From Thauera sp. 2A1 (GTDB lineage Bacteria; Pseudomonadota; Gammaproteobacteria; Burkholderiales; Rhodocyclaceae), in the NCBI RefSeq assembly GCF_009469595.2, contig NZ_SSXV01000143.1:1-64000 (forward strand): a stretch of 64,000 nt of DNA. The letters are read 5' to 3'. The translations under genes and the position numbers were made by a program. A model generated the notes under the pieces. That model ran no database searches. It was not told the origin of the DNA and worked only from the letters and a program-made list of their open reading frames with translations. How positions within the stretch are numbered: the stretch's first letter is position 1; every line of letters begins with the position of its first letter. This document shows, one piece after another, positions 44,363 through 53,260 of the stretch.

Positions 44363-46270
44363 TCACTCGAACAAAAGGCAGTCGGGCGGGCAGTCGTTCA
44401 CCGTCGCGGCGTACAAGCGGCGCACCGAATCAGCACGGTTGATGAGTACGCCGCGTTGGTTGATGTGTCCCTTGTCGGTGATCTCTCCCGCGTCGATGCA
44501 GGGCGGGCGGTCAAGGATCAGGGCGCGCGCGATGCGTGTGCTGCTGGCGCGGTAGGCGTCGTTGTGCGAGCGCAGCGCGTCGGCAAGGGTCTGCTTGACC
44601 AGTGGATGCGTGGCGAGTTCGGTGGCGGTGAGTCCTTCCAGACCGGGCAGGCGCTTGCGTAGCTGGTCGACATTGGGGAACAGCAGTGCGCCGAGTTCAT
44701 CGGCGTCGTGGCCTGTGCACACAAGGTCGGTGAGCCACGGGTGGGTGTGGGCGAGCACATGGCCGCGCACATGGGCCACCGACACCCAGGTGCCGGTCGT
44801 CAGCTTGAAGTTCTCGGCGATGCGCCCGGCGTACTGCAGGCCGTGACGCGGCTCGTCGGGGGTGATGAAGGTGACGGCATCGCCAGTCTTCAGGTAACCC
44901 TCCTCGTCGAAGGCGTCGCGGTTGGCTTGGTCGTCGCCGAAGTAGCCGGTGGTGATGTTCTGGCCGCGGAAGCGGATTTCCATGCGGTTGCCGACCGGCA
45001 CCAACTTGGCTTCGACGCCGGGCGCGGGCAGGCCGATGGTGCCGATGACCTGTGGTGGCCACCAGGTCAGCGTCGCCGGGGTGGTGGTTTCGGTGGAGCC
45101 GAGCGAGGACAGCACCGGGATGCGGCGGCCGGTGGCGCGGGCGCTGAATTCCTCGAGCTTGAGCCAGGTGTTGGGCGGCAGCGAGGCGCCGCCATAGACG
45201 ATGACGTCGAGGTTGGGAAAGATCGCGTCGGCGATGCTCGGATCCTCTTCCATGCGCGCGACCAGCATCTCCAGGCCGCGTGGCACATTGACCATGATGC
45301 TGGGCTGGAAGCGGCACAGGTTGGCGATCGTGCGGTCGACCAGTTCGGGTACCGGTTTGCCGTCGTCGATGTACAGCGTGCCGCCGTGCCGCAGCACCAT
45401 GTTGAACGAGCCGTTGGCGCCGGCGGTGTGGTTCCACGGCAGCCAGTCGACCAGCACCAGCGGGCGCTTGCCGAGGAAGGGCCAGCATTGGTCCCACAGC
45501 GTGCCGGAGGCGATCATGTTGCGCTGGGTGACGGTCACGGCCTTGGGTGCCCCGGTGGAGCCGGACGTGAGCAACAGGCGGCCGATGCTGTCGAGGCCGA
45601 TCTTCGCCACAGCTTCGTCGACCGCGGCGCTCGGTGTGGTACGCAGGATGTCCGCGAAAAGGTCGTCTACCGGGATGCCGGCGTCCGGCGCGGCCTCGTC
45701 GCTCAGCACGCGGGCGCCCGACAACGACTTCACACTTGCGAGCGCTTTCGCGTAGCGCTTCGCACTCCCTGCATAGACGAGCGCCGGCGCAAAGCGGCGG
45801 CTGAGGTCGGCGATCTTGCTGCCGCTCTGCGACACCAGGCTGTAGGCAGGCGACACCGCGAGCACCGGGATGCCGATCTGCATCGCGCCCAGTTGCAGCA
45901 GCGCGTGGTGGATGCTGTTCTCGCTCAGCACGAAGATTGGGCGGTCGGTGGGGATGTCGCGGTCGAGTAACCATTGCGACACCGCGTTCGTCGCCGCCAG
46001 CGCCTCGCGGTAGGTGATCTGGCGCCAGTTGCCGGTGCCGTCGGGTTCGGCGAGGAAGACAGTGTCGGGCCGCTCGGCGGCATGCAGGCGCAGATAGTCG
46101 CCCAGCTGGCGCACGGCCATTGGCGCCAGGGGCTGCAGGTTGCGGATCAGCACGGCGCCGTCGGCGCGCTCCGTGACTTCGATATCGACCGGGCCGAAGC
46201 GGACGTCGCGGAACGGCGCGCTCGGACGTCCAGCTTCGAAGGCGGTGTGGGATGCGGCGAGAGTCGTCAT
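44363..46270 (-). CDS. Feruloyl-CoA-synthase-type acyl-CoA ligase
   Basis: A 635-residue ANL-superfamily adenylate-forming ligase that makes an acyl-CoA thioester from an aromatic acid. The ATP-binding LLLTSGSTGAPKAVT (about 233-247), the SSLGSTETTTPAT segment (A5-like) and the YLKTGDAV motif (about 482-489) are present. Length and the unusual C-terminal domain, with GTWVSVAHVRGHV, match the feruloyl-CoA synthase branch rather than short-chain acyl-CoA synthetases. It lies downstream of the quinone-oxidoreductase-like gene (66-base gap) in the catabolic cluster and probably activates a pathway carboxylate. Confidence 0.88.
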   Translation of the reverse strand: MTTLAASHTAFEAGRPSAPFRDVRFGPVDIEVTERADGAVLIRNLQPLAPMAVRQLGDYLRLHAAERPDTVFLAEPDGTGNWRQITYREALAATNAVSQWLLDRDIPTDRPIFVLSENSIHHALLQLGAMQIGIPVLAVSPAYSLVSQSGSKIADLSRRFAPALVYAGSAKRYAKALASVKSLSGARVLSDEAAPDAGIPVDDLFADILRTTPSAAVDEAVAKIGLDSIGRLLLTSGSTGAPKAVTVTQRNMIASGTLWDQCWPFLGKRPLVLVDWLPWNHTAGANGSFNMVLRHGGTLYIDDGKPVPELVDRTIANLCRFQPSIMVNVPRGLEMLVARMEEDPSIADAIFPNLDVIVYGGASLPPNTWLKLEEFSARATGRRIPVLSSLGSTETTTPATLTWWPPQVIGTIGLPAPGVEAKLVPVGNRMEIRFRGQNITTGYFGDDQANRDAFDEEGYLKTGDAVTFITPDEPRHGLQYAGRIAENFKLTTGTWVSVAHVRGHVLAHTHPWLTDLVCTGHDADELGALLFPNVDQLRKRLPGLEGLTATELATHPLVKQTLADALRSHNDAYRASSTRIARALILDRPPCIDAGEITDKGHINQRGVLINRADSVRRLYAATVNDCPPDCLLFE

Positions 46271-46336
46271 GGCATCTGTCCTGTCTGACGTGAAGTCGCG
46301 ATGGGATGGAGCTAGGTGGGTGGGTTGCAGACGCGT

Positions 46337-47344
46337 TCAACGGCCGAAATCGAGCAGCACTTTGGCGCCACGCGGGGCCGAAAAGCGTTGCCAGGCATCG
46401 GCGAAAGCGCGCGCCGGCGTTGCCTCCCAGGCGTTCGGCGTCAGGACGCCCTCAGCCAGCAGGTCGAACACGCGCGCCAGCTGAGTGGTGAATTGCGCTT
46501 CCTCGTTAGCCAGCAGGCCGCCGCAATACACGCCGACCAGCGAGGCGCCCTTCAGCAGCAGCAGGTTCATCGGCACCGACGGGATGGCGCCGGCGGCGAA
46601 GCCGATCACCAGCAGGCGCCCGCGCCACGCCAGCGCGCGCACCGCCGGCTCGGTGTAGAGGTCGCCGACCGGGTCGACAACGATGTCGGCGCCGCGCGGG
46701 CCGAGCAACTCCTTGAGGCCCTGGCGTAGCGCGGCGGATTCGACCGTGACGGTGCGGTCGTGCGTGTGGTCGCGCAGCGACAGTCGGCCTTCGGCTGCGC
46801 GCTCGACGCTGTATAGCTGGGCGCCAAGATGAGCTGCGAGTTGCATTGCTGCCCGGCCCACCGCGCCGCTGGCGCCGAGTACCAACACGCGCTCGCCGGC
46901 CTTCAGCGCGGCGCGGTCGACCAGGCCGTGGTAGGCGGTCAGGTGTGAGTTGATGGAGGCGACCGCGTCCTGCGGCGATAGACCCGGCGGCAGCAGGATT
47001 ACGCGGCGGGCTGGGGCGACCAGCTGCGACGCATAGGCGCCGACCACGCCGCTTGAGACGACGACATCGCCCGGCTTCAGGTGTGTGACGCCCGCACCCA
47101 CTGCGTGCACCGTGCCGGCCGCATCGAGACCGGGGACGAAAGGCAGGGACGGTCGATCCTGATAGCGTCCCTGCATCATCAGGTGATCGGTGAAATTCAG
47201 CGCTGCGCAGTTCACGTCGATCACGACCTCACCCGCCGCTGGGGTGTTCGGCCGCGCCCATGGTTCGACAGCGATCTGCGGCGGGTTGCCGTACGCGCGG
47301 CAGACGAGGGCATAGGTCGGGGAGGGCGGAGGAGTTGCGGACAT
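46337..47344 (-). CDS. Zinc-free medium-chain oxidoreductase (quinone oxidoreductase-like)
   Basis: A 335-residue MDR-superfamily protein. NAD(P)-binding motif VLGASGAVGRAAMQLA is near residues 155-170; catalytic-zinc Cys residues are not obvious, so it fits the NADPH:quinone reductase / enoyl-reductase group. It begins MSATPPPSPTYALVCRAYG. It sits between the ligase and the solute-binding-protein gene and may reduce a pathway intermediate such as an enoyl-CoA. Confidence 0.85.
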   Translation of the reverse strand: MSATPPPSPTYALVCRAYGNPPQIAVEPWARPNTPAAGEVVIDVNCAALNFTDHLMMQGRYQDRPSLPFVPGLDAAGTVHAVGAGVTHLKPGDVVVSSGVVGAYASQLVAPARRVILLPPGLSPQDAVASINSHLTAYHGLVDRAALKAGERVLVLGASGAVGRAAMQLAAHLGAQLYSVERAAEGRLSLRDHTHDRTVTVESAALRQGLKELLGPRGADIVVDPVGDLYTEPAVRALAWRGRLLVIGFAAGAIPSVPMNLLLLKGASLVGVYCGGLLANEEAQFTTQLARVFDLLAEGVLTPNAWEATPARAFADAWQRFSAPRGAKVLLDFGR

Positions 47345-47493
47345 GGAACGACGCTCCGGGCAAGGTGGCGGACGCAGGGCATGCGTGCCGTACCGACGAA
47401 GGTAAGGGCGTGGATGGAAATCGTGCGGTGGCCACCCCGGGCCGCACGCTGCAGCCCCGGGTGGCCAGGATCACTTCGGCGGGGGTCGGCGCG

Positions 47494-48639
47494 TCAGCGC
47501 ACGAGTGTCCAGCCGCCGTTCTTCACCGTGATCAGCTCGCGGCCACGTTCGTCAAAGCCGCTGTGGTCGGCCGGCGTCATGTTGAACACGCCCTGCGTGC
47601 CCACCAGCTCCTTGGTCTGCTCGAGCGCGTCGCGCAGCGCGGTGCGGAACTCCGGCGTGCCCGGCTTGCCCTTCGCTGCGGCCAGCGGCACCGCTTGCTT
47701 GAGTAGAAGTCCGGCGTCGTAGATGTTGGCACCGAAGGTGGCCGGCTTGGTGCCGTGCAGCTTCTCGTAGGCGGCGATGTACTCGCCGGCGAGCTTCTTC
47801 GACGGATTGCTGTCGTCGATCTCGGGCAGTACCAGCATCAGGCTGGCGGCGAGGATGGTGCCCTCGACTTTCTTGCCACCCAGTTTCAGGAAGTCGGGTA
47901 GCGCGGCACCATGGGTCTGGTAAAACTGACCCTTGTAGCCCTGATCGACGAGTGTGATCTGCGGCAGCACCGACGCGCCGCCTGGTGCAGCGACGAGTAC
48001 GGCGTCCGGGCGCGCTGAATAGATCTTCAGCGCCTGGCCGGTCACCGAGTTGTCCGAGCGCAGAAAGCGTTCGTTGGCAACGATTTTGATGCCGGCCTGC
48101 TCTGCCATCGGCGAGAAAACCTTGTACCAGGTCTCGCCGTAGGGGTCGCCCGTGCCGATGAAGCCCACCGTCTTGATGCCGGCCTTGCGCATCTGCCCGA
48201 TCAGCGCGCGGGCAATCAAGTCGTCGTTCTGCGGCGTCTTGAACACCCACTTCTTCTTCTCGTCCATCGGCAGCACCACCGCATTGGTGCCCACAGGCGC
48301 CAGCAGTGGCACGCCAGCCGAGGCGATGAAGTCGAGCACCGCGATCGCATTGGGCGAGCCCGAGGGTCCGATGATCGCATCGACGTTCTGTTCGGAAATG
48401 AGCTTCTTCACCGCGGTGACTGAGGCGGTCGGGTCACTGCCATCATCGAGCGCAATGTATTCGACGCTCATGTCGCCGATCCTGGTCGGTAACAGGGGCA
48501 CAGTGTTCTTCTGGGGAATGCCGACCAGCGCGGTTGGGCCAGTGGCCGACGACACGACGCCGATCTTGACTTGCGCGTGTGCGGTCGTCACCAGCAAGGC
48601 GCCGAACATCAGGGCGGATGCGATCTTCTTCAACAGCAT
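47494..48639 (-). CDS. Branched-chain-amino-acid-type solute-binding protein
   Basis: A 381-residue periplasmic binding protein of the LivJ type. A signal peptide (MLLKKIASALMFGALLVTTA) is cut near AHA/QVKIG; the mature part opens with the usual KIGVVSSATGP and has the two-lobe pattern including GPSGSPNAIAVLDF. In catabolic clusters these often bind aromatic acids for ABC uptake. No cognate permease or ATPase gene is present here, so partners must be encoded elsewhere or this is a stand-alone sensor. Confidence 0.9.
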   Translation of the reverse strand: MLLKKIASALMFGALLVTTAHAQVKIGVVSSATGPTALVGIPQKNTVPLLPTRIGDMSVEYIALDDGSDPTASVTAVKKLISEQNVDAIIGPSGSPNAIAVLDFIASAGVPLLAPVGTNAVVLPMDEKKKWVFKTPQNDDLIARALIGQMRKAGIKTVGFIGTGDPYGETWYKVFSPMAEQAGIKIVANERFLRSDNSVTGQALKIYSARPDAVLVAAPGGASVLPQITLVDQGYKGQFYQTHGAALPDFLKLGGKKVEGTILAASLMLVLPEIDDSNPSKKLAGEYIAAYEKLHGTKPATFGANIYDAGLLLKQAVPLAAAKGKPGTPEFRTALRDALEQTKELVGTQGVFNMTPADHSGFDERGRELITVKNGGWTLVR

Positions 48640-48706
48640 GTTTGTCTCCGTTTTGATGTGGTTGTGGTGTGCAAACTGTCGAGGCGGGGTGATGCGTTGT
48701 TGCGGG

Positions 48707-49255
48707 TCAGGTTAGGCGCTGTGCAGCGGCGTCATGGCTGCGCGCTACCGCATATCCTCCATTCCAGTAGGCCAGCGGCGCGCCGTCACGGTGGCAAAAA
48801 TGGTCAACGAGTCCGAGCACGATTTCGTGATCGCCGGCACTCACAAGCGAGTCGAGCGAACACTCGAAGCTGGCGATCGTGTCTTCGAGAACAGGGAGGC
48901 CCGCCGCAGACCGGTGGTAGCACACACCGTCAAACCTGTCAGCCAATGGGCGTGCCATCTGCTGTGCGATCTCGCGCTGGTGTTCGGCCAGCACATTCAC
49001 GACGAAGCGCTGAGCAGTGCCAAAGATGGCATGGGCTTTGGAGCCGCGAATCACGTTCCACGACACCATTGGAGGCTGCATCGAGACGCTGGCGAAAGAG
49101 TTCACCGTGAGCCCGTAAGGTACGCCATCCTCGTCCACCGTCGTGATCACGGCGACGCCGGTGGGATAGCGGCCGAAGGCCCGGCGAAGTTCCGGTTTGG
49201 GAGCGTCCGCCGTGGGTATGGCGGGCGGCGGAGCAGATAGGACGGTTTCGGACAT
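48707..49255 (-). CDS. Flavin reductase
   Basis: A 182-residue NAD(P)H:flavin oxidoreductase of the HpaC/DIM6 type, with the GVAVITTVDEDGVPYGLTVN start of the fold and the later RFVVNVLAEHQ segment. It supplies reduced flavin to a two-component monooxygenase. The flavoenzyme gene at 49298 lies 42 bases upstream, the obvious partner. Confidence 0.88.
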   Translation of the reverse strand: MSETVLSAPPPAIPTADAPKPELRRAFGRYPTGVAVITTVDEDGVPYGLTVNSFASVSMQPPMVSWNVIRGSKAHAIFGTAQRFVVNVLAEHQREIAQQMARPLADRFDGVCYHRSAAGLPVLEDTIASFECSLDSLVSAGDHEIVLGLVDHFCHRDGAPLAYWNGGYAVARSHDAAAQRLT

Positions 49256-49297
49256 GTTGGACCTCCACTGTGTTTCGGGATCGACCTTCGGGCCCTC

Positions 49298-50557
49298 TCA
49301 GTCGTCGCGCTCGCCTTCCTCGTACAGCACGCCGTGGCCTATGCGGTCGAGACAGATTTCCGCTGTCCAGGGCAGCATGAGCGAGCCGCAGCGGCTGTCG
49401 CGGAACATGCGTTCGAGCGGAAAATTCTTCAGCATCGCCTGTCCGCCACACACCTTGACCGCGGCCGAACAGATCTCGGCGCTGTATTCCATGATCGTGT
49501 ACTGGCAGGCGTAGGCGCGCATGCGCTCGGTGCGCGATGGGTTGCGCTTGAACTCCGAGGTGACGCGGTGGAACAAGGCCCAGGCCTGCTGCAGCTTGAC
49601 GTACATCTCGGCGACACCGAATTGCTTCGTCGGATACATGCGGCGCTTCACATTAACGTCCGACACTTCGGCGCGCAGATAGGCGACGGCGAAGTCGTAC
49701 GCCGCCTGCGCCAGGCCCATGTAGCAGGGGGTGAGCGTCATGAACATGTGCGGGTACTGGCTGGCGGCCTGGATGTAGACGCCCTGCGGCATCAGCTGCG
49801 CGGTGTCGGGCACCACCACGTTCTTCAGCAGCAGCGTGCGCGACACGGTGCCACGCATGCCCAATGGATCCCAGTCGCCCACGACCGACACACCGGGAGC
49901 ATTGGCTGGCACCGCCATGAACATGGTGTGGGCGCGGGTCGGCTCGGCGACGTCCTCGGTACACAGCACGCCGTAGTAGTCGGCGTGGCCGGACAGCGAT
50001 GCGAAGATCTTCTTGCCGTTGAGCACCCAGCCGTCGGCGGTCTTGTGCGCGCTGGTGCCGAAGGGGTGCTTGCCGGCGGCGGCGCCGCTGCCCTCGGAGA
50101 AGGGCTGGGCGTAGATCTTGCCGGCGAGCATGTGGCCGTAGTGCAACGCGCGGTTGTGCTCGTGGCTTTCCCGCTGCTCGGGCGTCAGCTCCAGCGCGTC
50201 CACCATGTCGGCGGTCCACAGCGCGTTGGCGTTGTGCATGTTGAAGGTGTTTGCAGTGGTGCTGCAATAGTACGAGATGCGCGATGCGACCAGCGCGTAG
50301 GTGCGGTAGTCGGCACCGATCCCCCCCAGGCGCTTGGGTACGCACAGGCCGAGGAAGCCCATCTCCTTGAGGTCTTCGTAGTTCGCGGTTGGGAAGCTGG
50401 CTTCGCGGTCGTGCTTGAACGCACGCTCGGCCCAGGCCACGCCGTACTGGTCGACCCTCGCGAGCAGCTCGCGCTGCAGATCGGTGAGCGGCGCGCCGTC
50501 GAACATCGTGTTGGCGTCGGCCGACTTGGCGTACTTGATCAGGTAGCTGCTGTCCAT
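49298..50557 (-). CDS. Acyl-CoA-dehydrogenase-fold flavoenzyme, probable monooxygenase
   Basis: A 419-residue member of the acyl-CoA dehydrogenase superfamily. Landmarks include FLGLCVPKRLGGIGADYRT, SEGSGAAAGKHPFGTSA and GGQAMLKNFPLERMFRDSR. Members paired with a flavin reductase, as here, are often FADH2-dependent monooxygenases (indole, nitroaromatic or dibenzothiophene types) rather than true dehydrogenases. The pairing with the 48707 gene and its setting next to ring-cleavage genes favour a hydroxylase. AGGAGA precedes ATG 50557. A dehydrogenase role is not excluded. Confidence 0.82.
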   Translation of the reverse strand: MDSSYLIKYAKSADANTMFDGAPLTDLQRELLARVDQYGVAWAERAFKHDREASFPTANYEDLKEMGFLGLCVPKRLGGIGADYRTYALVASRISYYCSTTANTFNMHNANALWTADMVDALELTPEQRESHEHNRALHYGHMLAGKIYAQPFSEGSGAAAGKHPFGTSAHKTADGWVLNGKKIFASLSGHADYYGVLCTEDVAEPTRAHTMFMAVPANAPGVSVVGDWDPLGMRGTVSRTLLLKNVVVPDTAQLMPQGVYIQAASQYPHMFMTLTPCYMGLAQAAYDFAVAYLRAEVSDVNVKRRMYPTKQFGVAEMYVKLQQAWALFHRVTSEFKRNPSRTERMRAYACQYTIMEYSAEICSAAVKVCGGQAMLKNFPLERMFRDSRCGSLMLPWTAEICLDRIGHGVLYEEGERDD

Positions 50558-50566
50558 GCGGGTCTC

Positions 50567-51358
50567 CTACTTGTCCTGTTCGGCCGCGGCGAGGAAGGCT
50601 GCGACGGTGTGGTTGAAGCGGTCCGGCGATTCGATATTCGCCATGTGGTTGATGTGTGCGAATTCGTGCAACTCGACCTGCCTCAGGTGCTCGGCCATGC
50701 GACGCATGGCCTTCACTGGCGCCTGCTGGTCGAGCTCGCCCGCCATCAGCAGGGTCGGCACAGCGATGTCGGACAGCGCGGCCTTGCGATCGAAGGTGGT
50801 AAGCAGGCGCATGTAGTGCAGGTACTGCGACTTGACGACGCCGTCGGCCGAAAGCTCAGCGAGCCTGAACATTTGCGGGCGGGTGTCGGCGCCGACGAAC
50901 TTGCGCAGCAACTCCGGCGCCGCGTCACCGAAACGGGCGACGTTTGCCAGCGGCTCGGCCCGCAAACGAACGAATTCCTGCTGCCACGTCAGGTCCGGAT
51001 TGCCGAAACCAGCGGTGGTGGCCGACAGGATCAGGCTCGCGACGCGCTGCGGATGACGGTGGATGTACTCCTGCGCCACCATGCCGCCGATTGAATGGCC
51101 GAGCAGATGCATGCGCTCGATGCGCAGTGCCACACGCATCGCTTCCAGCGCGTCTGCCAGGTCCGCCCAGTCGATGTCGGCCGCGGCTGGCGAGTGGCCG
51201 TAGCCGGGCATGGTCCAAGCCACCGTCAGGCGTTCACGGCCGAAATGTTCGAGCTGCGGCAGCCAGATGCTGGCGGTGGAGCCCATACCGTGCAGCAGCA
51301 CCAGAGGCGTTCCGCCGTGACCGCTGGCGAGCCAGGAAGGAACCAAGGCGGCGCTCAT
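50567..51358 (-). CDS. Alpha/beta hydrolase (NicD-like, candidate deformylase)
   Basis: A 263-residue alpha/beta hydrolase: oxyanion region LLHGMGST, nucleophile elbow GHSIGG (Ser ~94), acid in AGELDQQ and catalytic His in HINHMANIE. It overlaps the stop of the dihydroxypyridine-dioxygenase-like gene by four bases (ATGA). In the NicX/NicD pathway the dioxygenase product N-formylmaleamate is cleaved by NicD, an alpha/beta hydrolase of this size, so the pair makes sense together. Identity as a deformylase is by analogy only. Confidence 0.82.
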   Translation of the reverse strand: MSAALVPSWLASGHGGTPLVLLHGMGSTASIWLPQLEHFGRERLTVAWTMPGYGHSPAAADIDWADLADALEAMRVALRIERMHLLGHSIGGMVAQEYIHRHPQRVASLILSATTAGFGNPDLTWQQEFVRLRAEPLANVARFGDAAPELLRKFVGADTRPQMFRLAELSADGVVKSQYLHYMRLLTTFDRKAALSDIAVPTLLMAGELDQQAPVKAMRRMAEHLRQVELHEFAHINHMANIESPDRFNHTVAAFLAAAEQDK

Positions 51359-52395
51359 TCGAATACGGGACAGAGCTGGCCACGATCGACGATCTGCACG
51401 CCGTCCAACGACACGCTGCAGTTGCGCAAGGGCAGGTCGAAATGGCCCAGGCTGTGGCGGCCGGCGTTGTCGTTGGCGCCGGTGGAGTACAAGAAGTTGC
51501 CGGCGAAGGCGCGCAGCTCGGTGCCGTTGGTGTCGGCCTTGTCGAACATCTGCAGCGCATCCCAGCGCGCGCCGGGGTTCATGCCCCAGCCGACGTGGCT
51601 GACGGCGTAGGCATCGGGGTCGTTCCACGCCGCCATATAGCTGCGCATCAGTTCGGCGTCGAGGCTGCGGCCCTCGATCTTGCGCACGTAGTCGTCCTCG
51701 ATGCGCAGCGTCACCGGGCTTTCCAGATAGCGCTTGAAGGTCAGGTTCACGTCGCCGGTGTCGAGCACCAGCGTGCCGTTGACCGAGCCCTTCGCCGGAA
51801 AGGCGAGGCAGATACCGCCCGGCCAGTGCTGCACCAGGCCTGGACGGTCGGCCCCGCCCCACACGCCGGCCGGCTTGGCACCGGTCAGCACGATGCGAAG
51901 ATCGGTGCCGGCCTCCGAGGTGACGTGCATTTCGCTCGCCTTGGCCAGCATGCGTACGCCGTTCTTGATCGACTTCGTCAGGTCCGCGTCGGTGGTCAGG
52001 CGCTCGAGGATCTCGGGATGCTCGTTGCTGATCATCATCACGCGCGCGCCGCTCGCGAGGATTTCGCCGAGTTCGGGGGCGTGGAGCAGGCCTTCCACCG
52101 TCAGGTCGACCACCAGACCTTCGCCCGACAGCGCCTGCATCACCGGACGCATTTGCTGGATCACGTGCGAGGCGCCGGTCGAGCGCACCGGAACCGGCGT
52201 CGTCACCGGTAGCGAGGGCACGCCAATATGGACCGGGATCGCGCCCATCCGCGCAAGCGCCAGTTCGGCCAGCTTCAGATTGATCTGTCGGCTGTCCGTC
52301 TCGGAGAGGATGCGGACGACCTCGCCCGGCTCGACCTTGCAGCGGCGAAAGATCGTCTCAAAAGTACGGATCCACTTTTCCTGGATTTGAATCAC
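51355..52395 (-). CDS. 2,5-dihydroxypyridine 5,6-dioxygenase-like (NicX family)
   Basis: A 346-residue protein resembling the NicX/M29-like non-heme iron dioxygenases that open 2,5-dihydroxypyridine. Conserved stretches are HWPGGICLAFPAKGSVNGT, VLDTGDVNL, the SHVGWGMNPGARWDAL segment and LRNCSVSLDG near the end. M29-family aminopeptidases share the fold, so the assignment needs care, but the IGWGL/VGWGM and HWPGG motifs favour NicX. It is the first minus-strand gene after the divergent promoter region and is translationally coupled to the alpha/beta hydrolase. Confidence 0.78.
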   Translation of the reverse strand: MIQIQEKWIRTFETIFRRCKVEPGEVVRILSETDSRQINLKLAELALARMGAIPVHIGVPSLPVTTPVPVRSTGASHVIQQMRPVMQALSGEGLVVDLTVEGLLHAPELGEILASGARVMMISNEHPEILERLTTDADLTKSIKNGVRMLAKASEMHVTSEAGTDLRIVLTGAKPAGVWGGADRPGLVQHWPGGICLAFPAKGSVNGTLVLDTGDVNLTFKRYLESPVTLRIEDDYVRKIEGRSLDAELMRSYMAAWNDPDAYAVSHVGWGMNPGARWDALQMFDKADTNGTELRAFAGNFLYSTGANDNAGRHSLGHFDLPLRNCSVSLDGVQIVDRGQLCPVFE

Positions 52396-52414
52396 GTCTC
52401 CGGCTCCTCGTGTT

Positions 52415-52498
52415 CAATAGTTCCGGTTTCATCCGATTGATAAACCGTCTTGTGGGTCGAACTATTGGAGAATTTTTGATATAAGTCAACTCGCGAGT
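52415..52498. promoter_or_regulatory. Divergent promoter with inverted repeat, candidate TetR operator
   Basis: Between the minus-strand catabolic operon and the GST/TetR genes. CAATAGTTC (52415-52423) and GAACTATTG (52459-52467) are perfect inverted copies 44 bp apart, about four helical turns. TATAAG at 52480-52485 may be a -10, and a 10-bp palindrome ACTCGCGAGT lies at 52489-52498. This is the natural site for the TetR regulator encoded at 53261. Confidence 0.5.
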
Positions 52499-52549
52499 CG
52501 ATTTATTTCCGGCGGCCGTTCGTCGGAACGCGTGGAAAGGGATGAGGTC

Positions 52550-53203
52550 ATGGATCAGCTACTGCAACTGCACGGAACCCCGCTCAGCAACTACTACAAC
52601 AAGGTCAAGATCGCGTTGCTCGAGATGGGCTTTGCGTTCACCGAGCACGCTCACCTACCCAACAGCGGCAGCTGGCCAGGGTCCGGCTCCCCGAGTGGAA
52701 AGATCCCTTTCCTCGTGACCACGGAGGGCCCGATCCACGAATCCCAGGCCATCCTTGAGTACCTTGAGGACGTCCGCCCCGGTGTCAGCCTGTATCCCGA
52801 CGATGCCTACAGGCGTGCGCGTTGTCGGGAGTTGATCCAGTACCTCGAGCTGTATGTCGAGGCGCCGGCGCGCGCGCTCTATCCCGCGGCGTTCTGGGGC
52901 AAGGAGCTAGCATGCGAAACCGTGGAACGGGCCGTTGAAACCATCGCCTCAGGCATCTCCACGCTGGCGCGTTGCGCGCAGTTCGAGCCGCATCTGTGCG
53001 GCGAGTCATTCACTCACGCGGACAGCGTCGCCTGGGTGCACCTGAACACCGTGGCCATGGCCCTCAAGCGCGTTACCGGTGCGAACCCGATACCCGCATG
53101 GCTGCCGGCGGTGCCAGGCTATCTCGAGCGCCTGGCTGAGAGACCGTCAATCCGGCACGTGGAGGACGATCGACGTGCGGCGGCGCGCGCGTCGCGCGGA
53201 TGA
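52550..53203 (+). CDS. Glutathione-transferase-like protein
   Basis: A 217-residue GST-fold protein: N-terminal thioredoxin-like domain with LHGTPLSNYYNKVKIALLE, the GKIPFL cis-Pro motif and ESQAILEYLE (about residues 60-75), then the all-helical domain. It could isomerise a maleyl-type intermediate or detoxify a metabolite. ATG 52550 has GGATGAGG upstream; GTG 52532 is in frame. It is divergent from the catabolic operon and probably under the same control. Confidence 0.85.
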   Translation: MDQLLQLHGTPLSNYYNKVKIALLEMGFAFTEHAHLPNSGSWPGSGSPSGKIPFLVTTEGPIHESQAILEYLEDVRPGVSLYPDDAYRRARCRELIQYLELYVEAPARALYPAAFWGKELACETVERAVETIASGISTLARCAQFEPHLCGESFTHADSVAWVHLNTVAMALKRVTGANPIPAWLPAVPGYLERLAERPSIRHVEDDRRAAARASRG

Positions 53204-53260
53204 GGCGGCCTCGCTTACCATGCACCAACCCGCGCATGATCAACTCCACCCGAAACCTCT

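Noticed and set aside
44697..46340. 547-residue minus-strand frame offset from the CoA ligase
   Set aside because: Arg/Pro/Ala-rich out-of-frame shadow of the ligase.
51355..52395. Leucyl aminopeptidase (M29) as the function
   Set aside because: The fold is related, but the VGWGM and HWPGG motifs and the coupled NicD-like hydrolase fit the dihydroxypyridine dioxygenase group better; kept as an alternative only.
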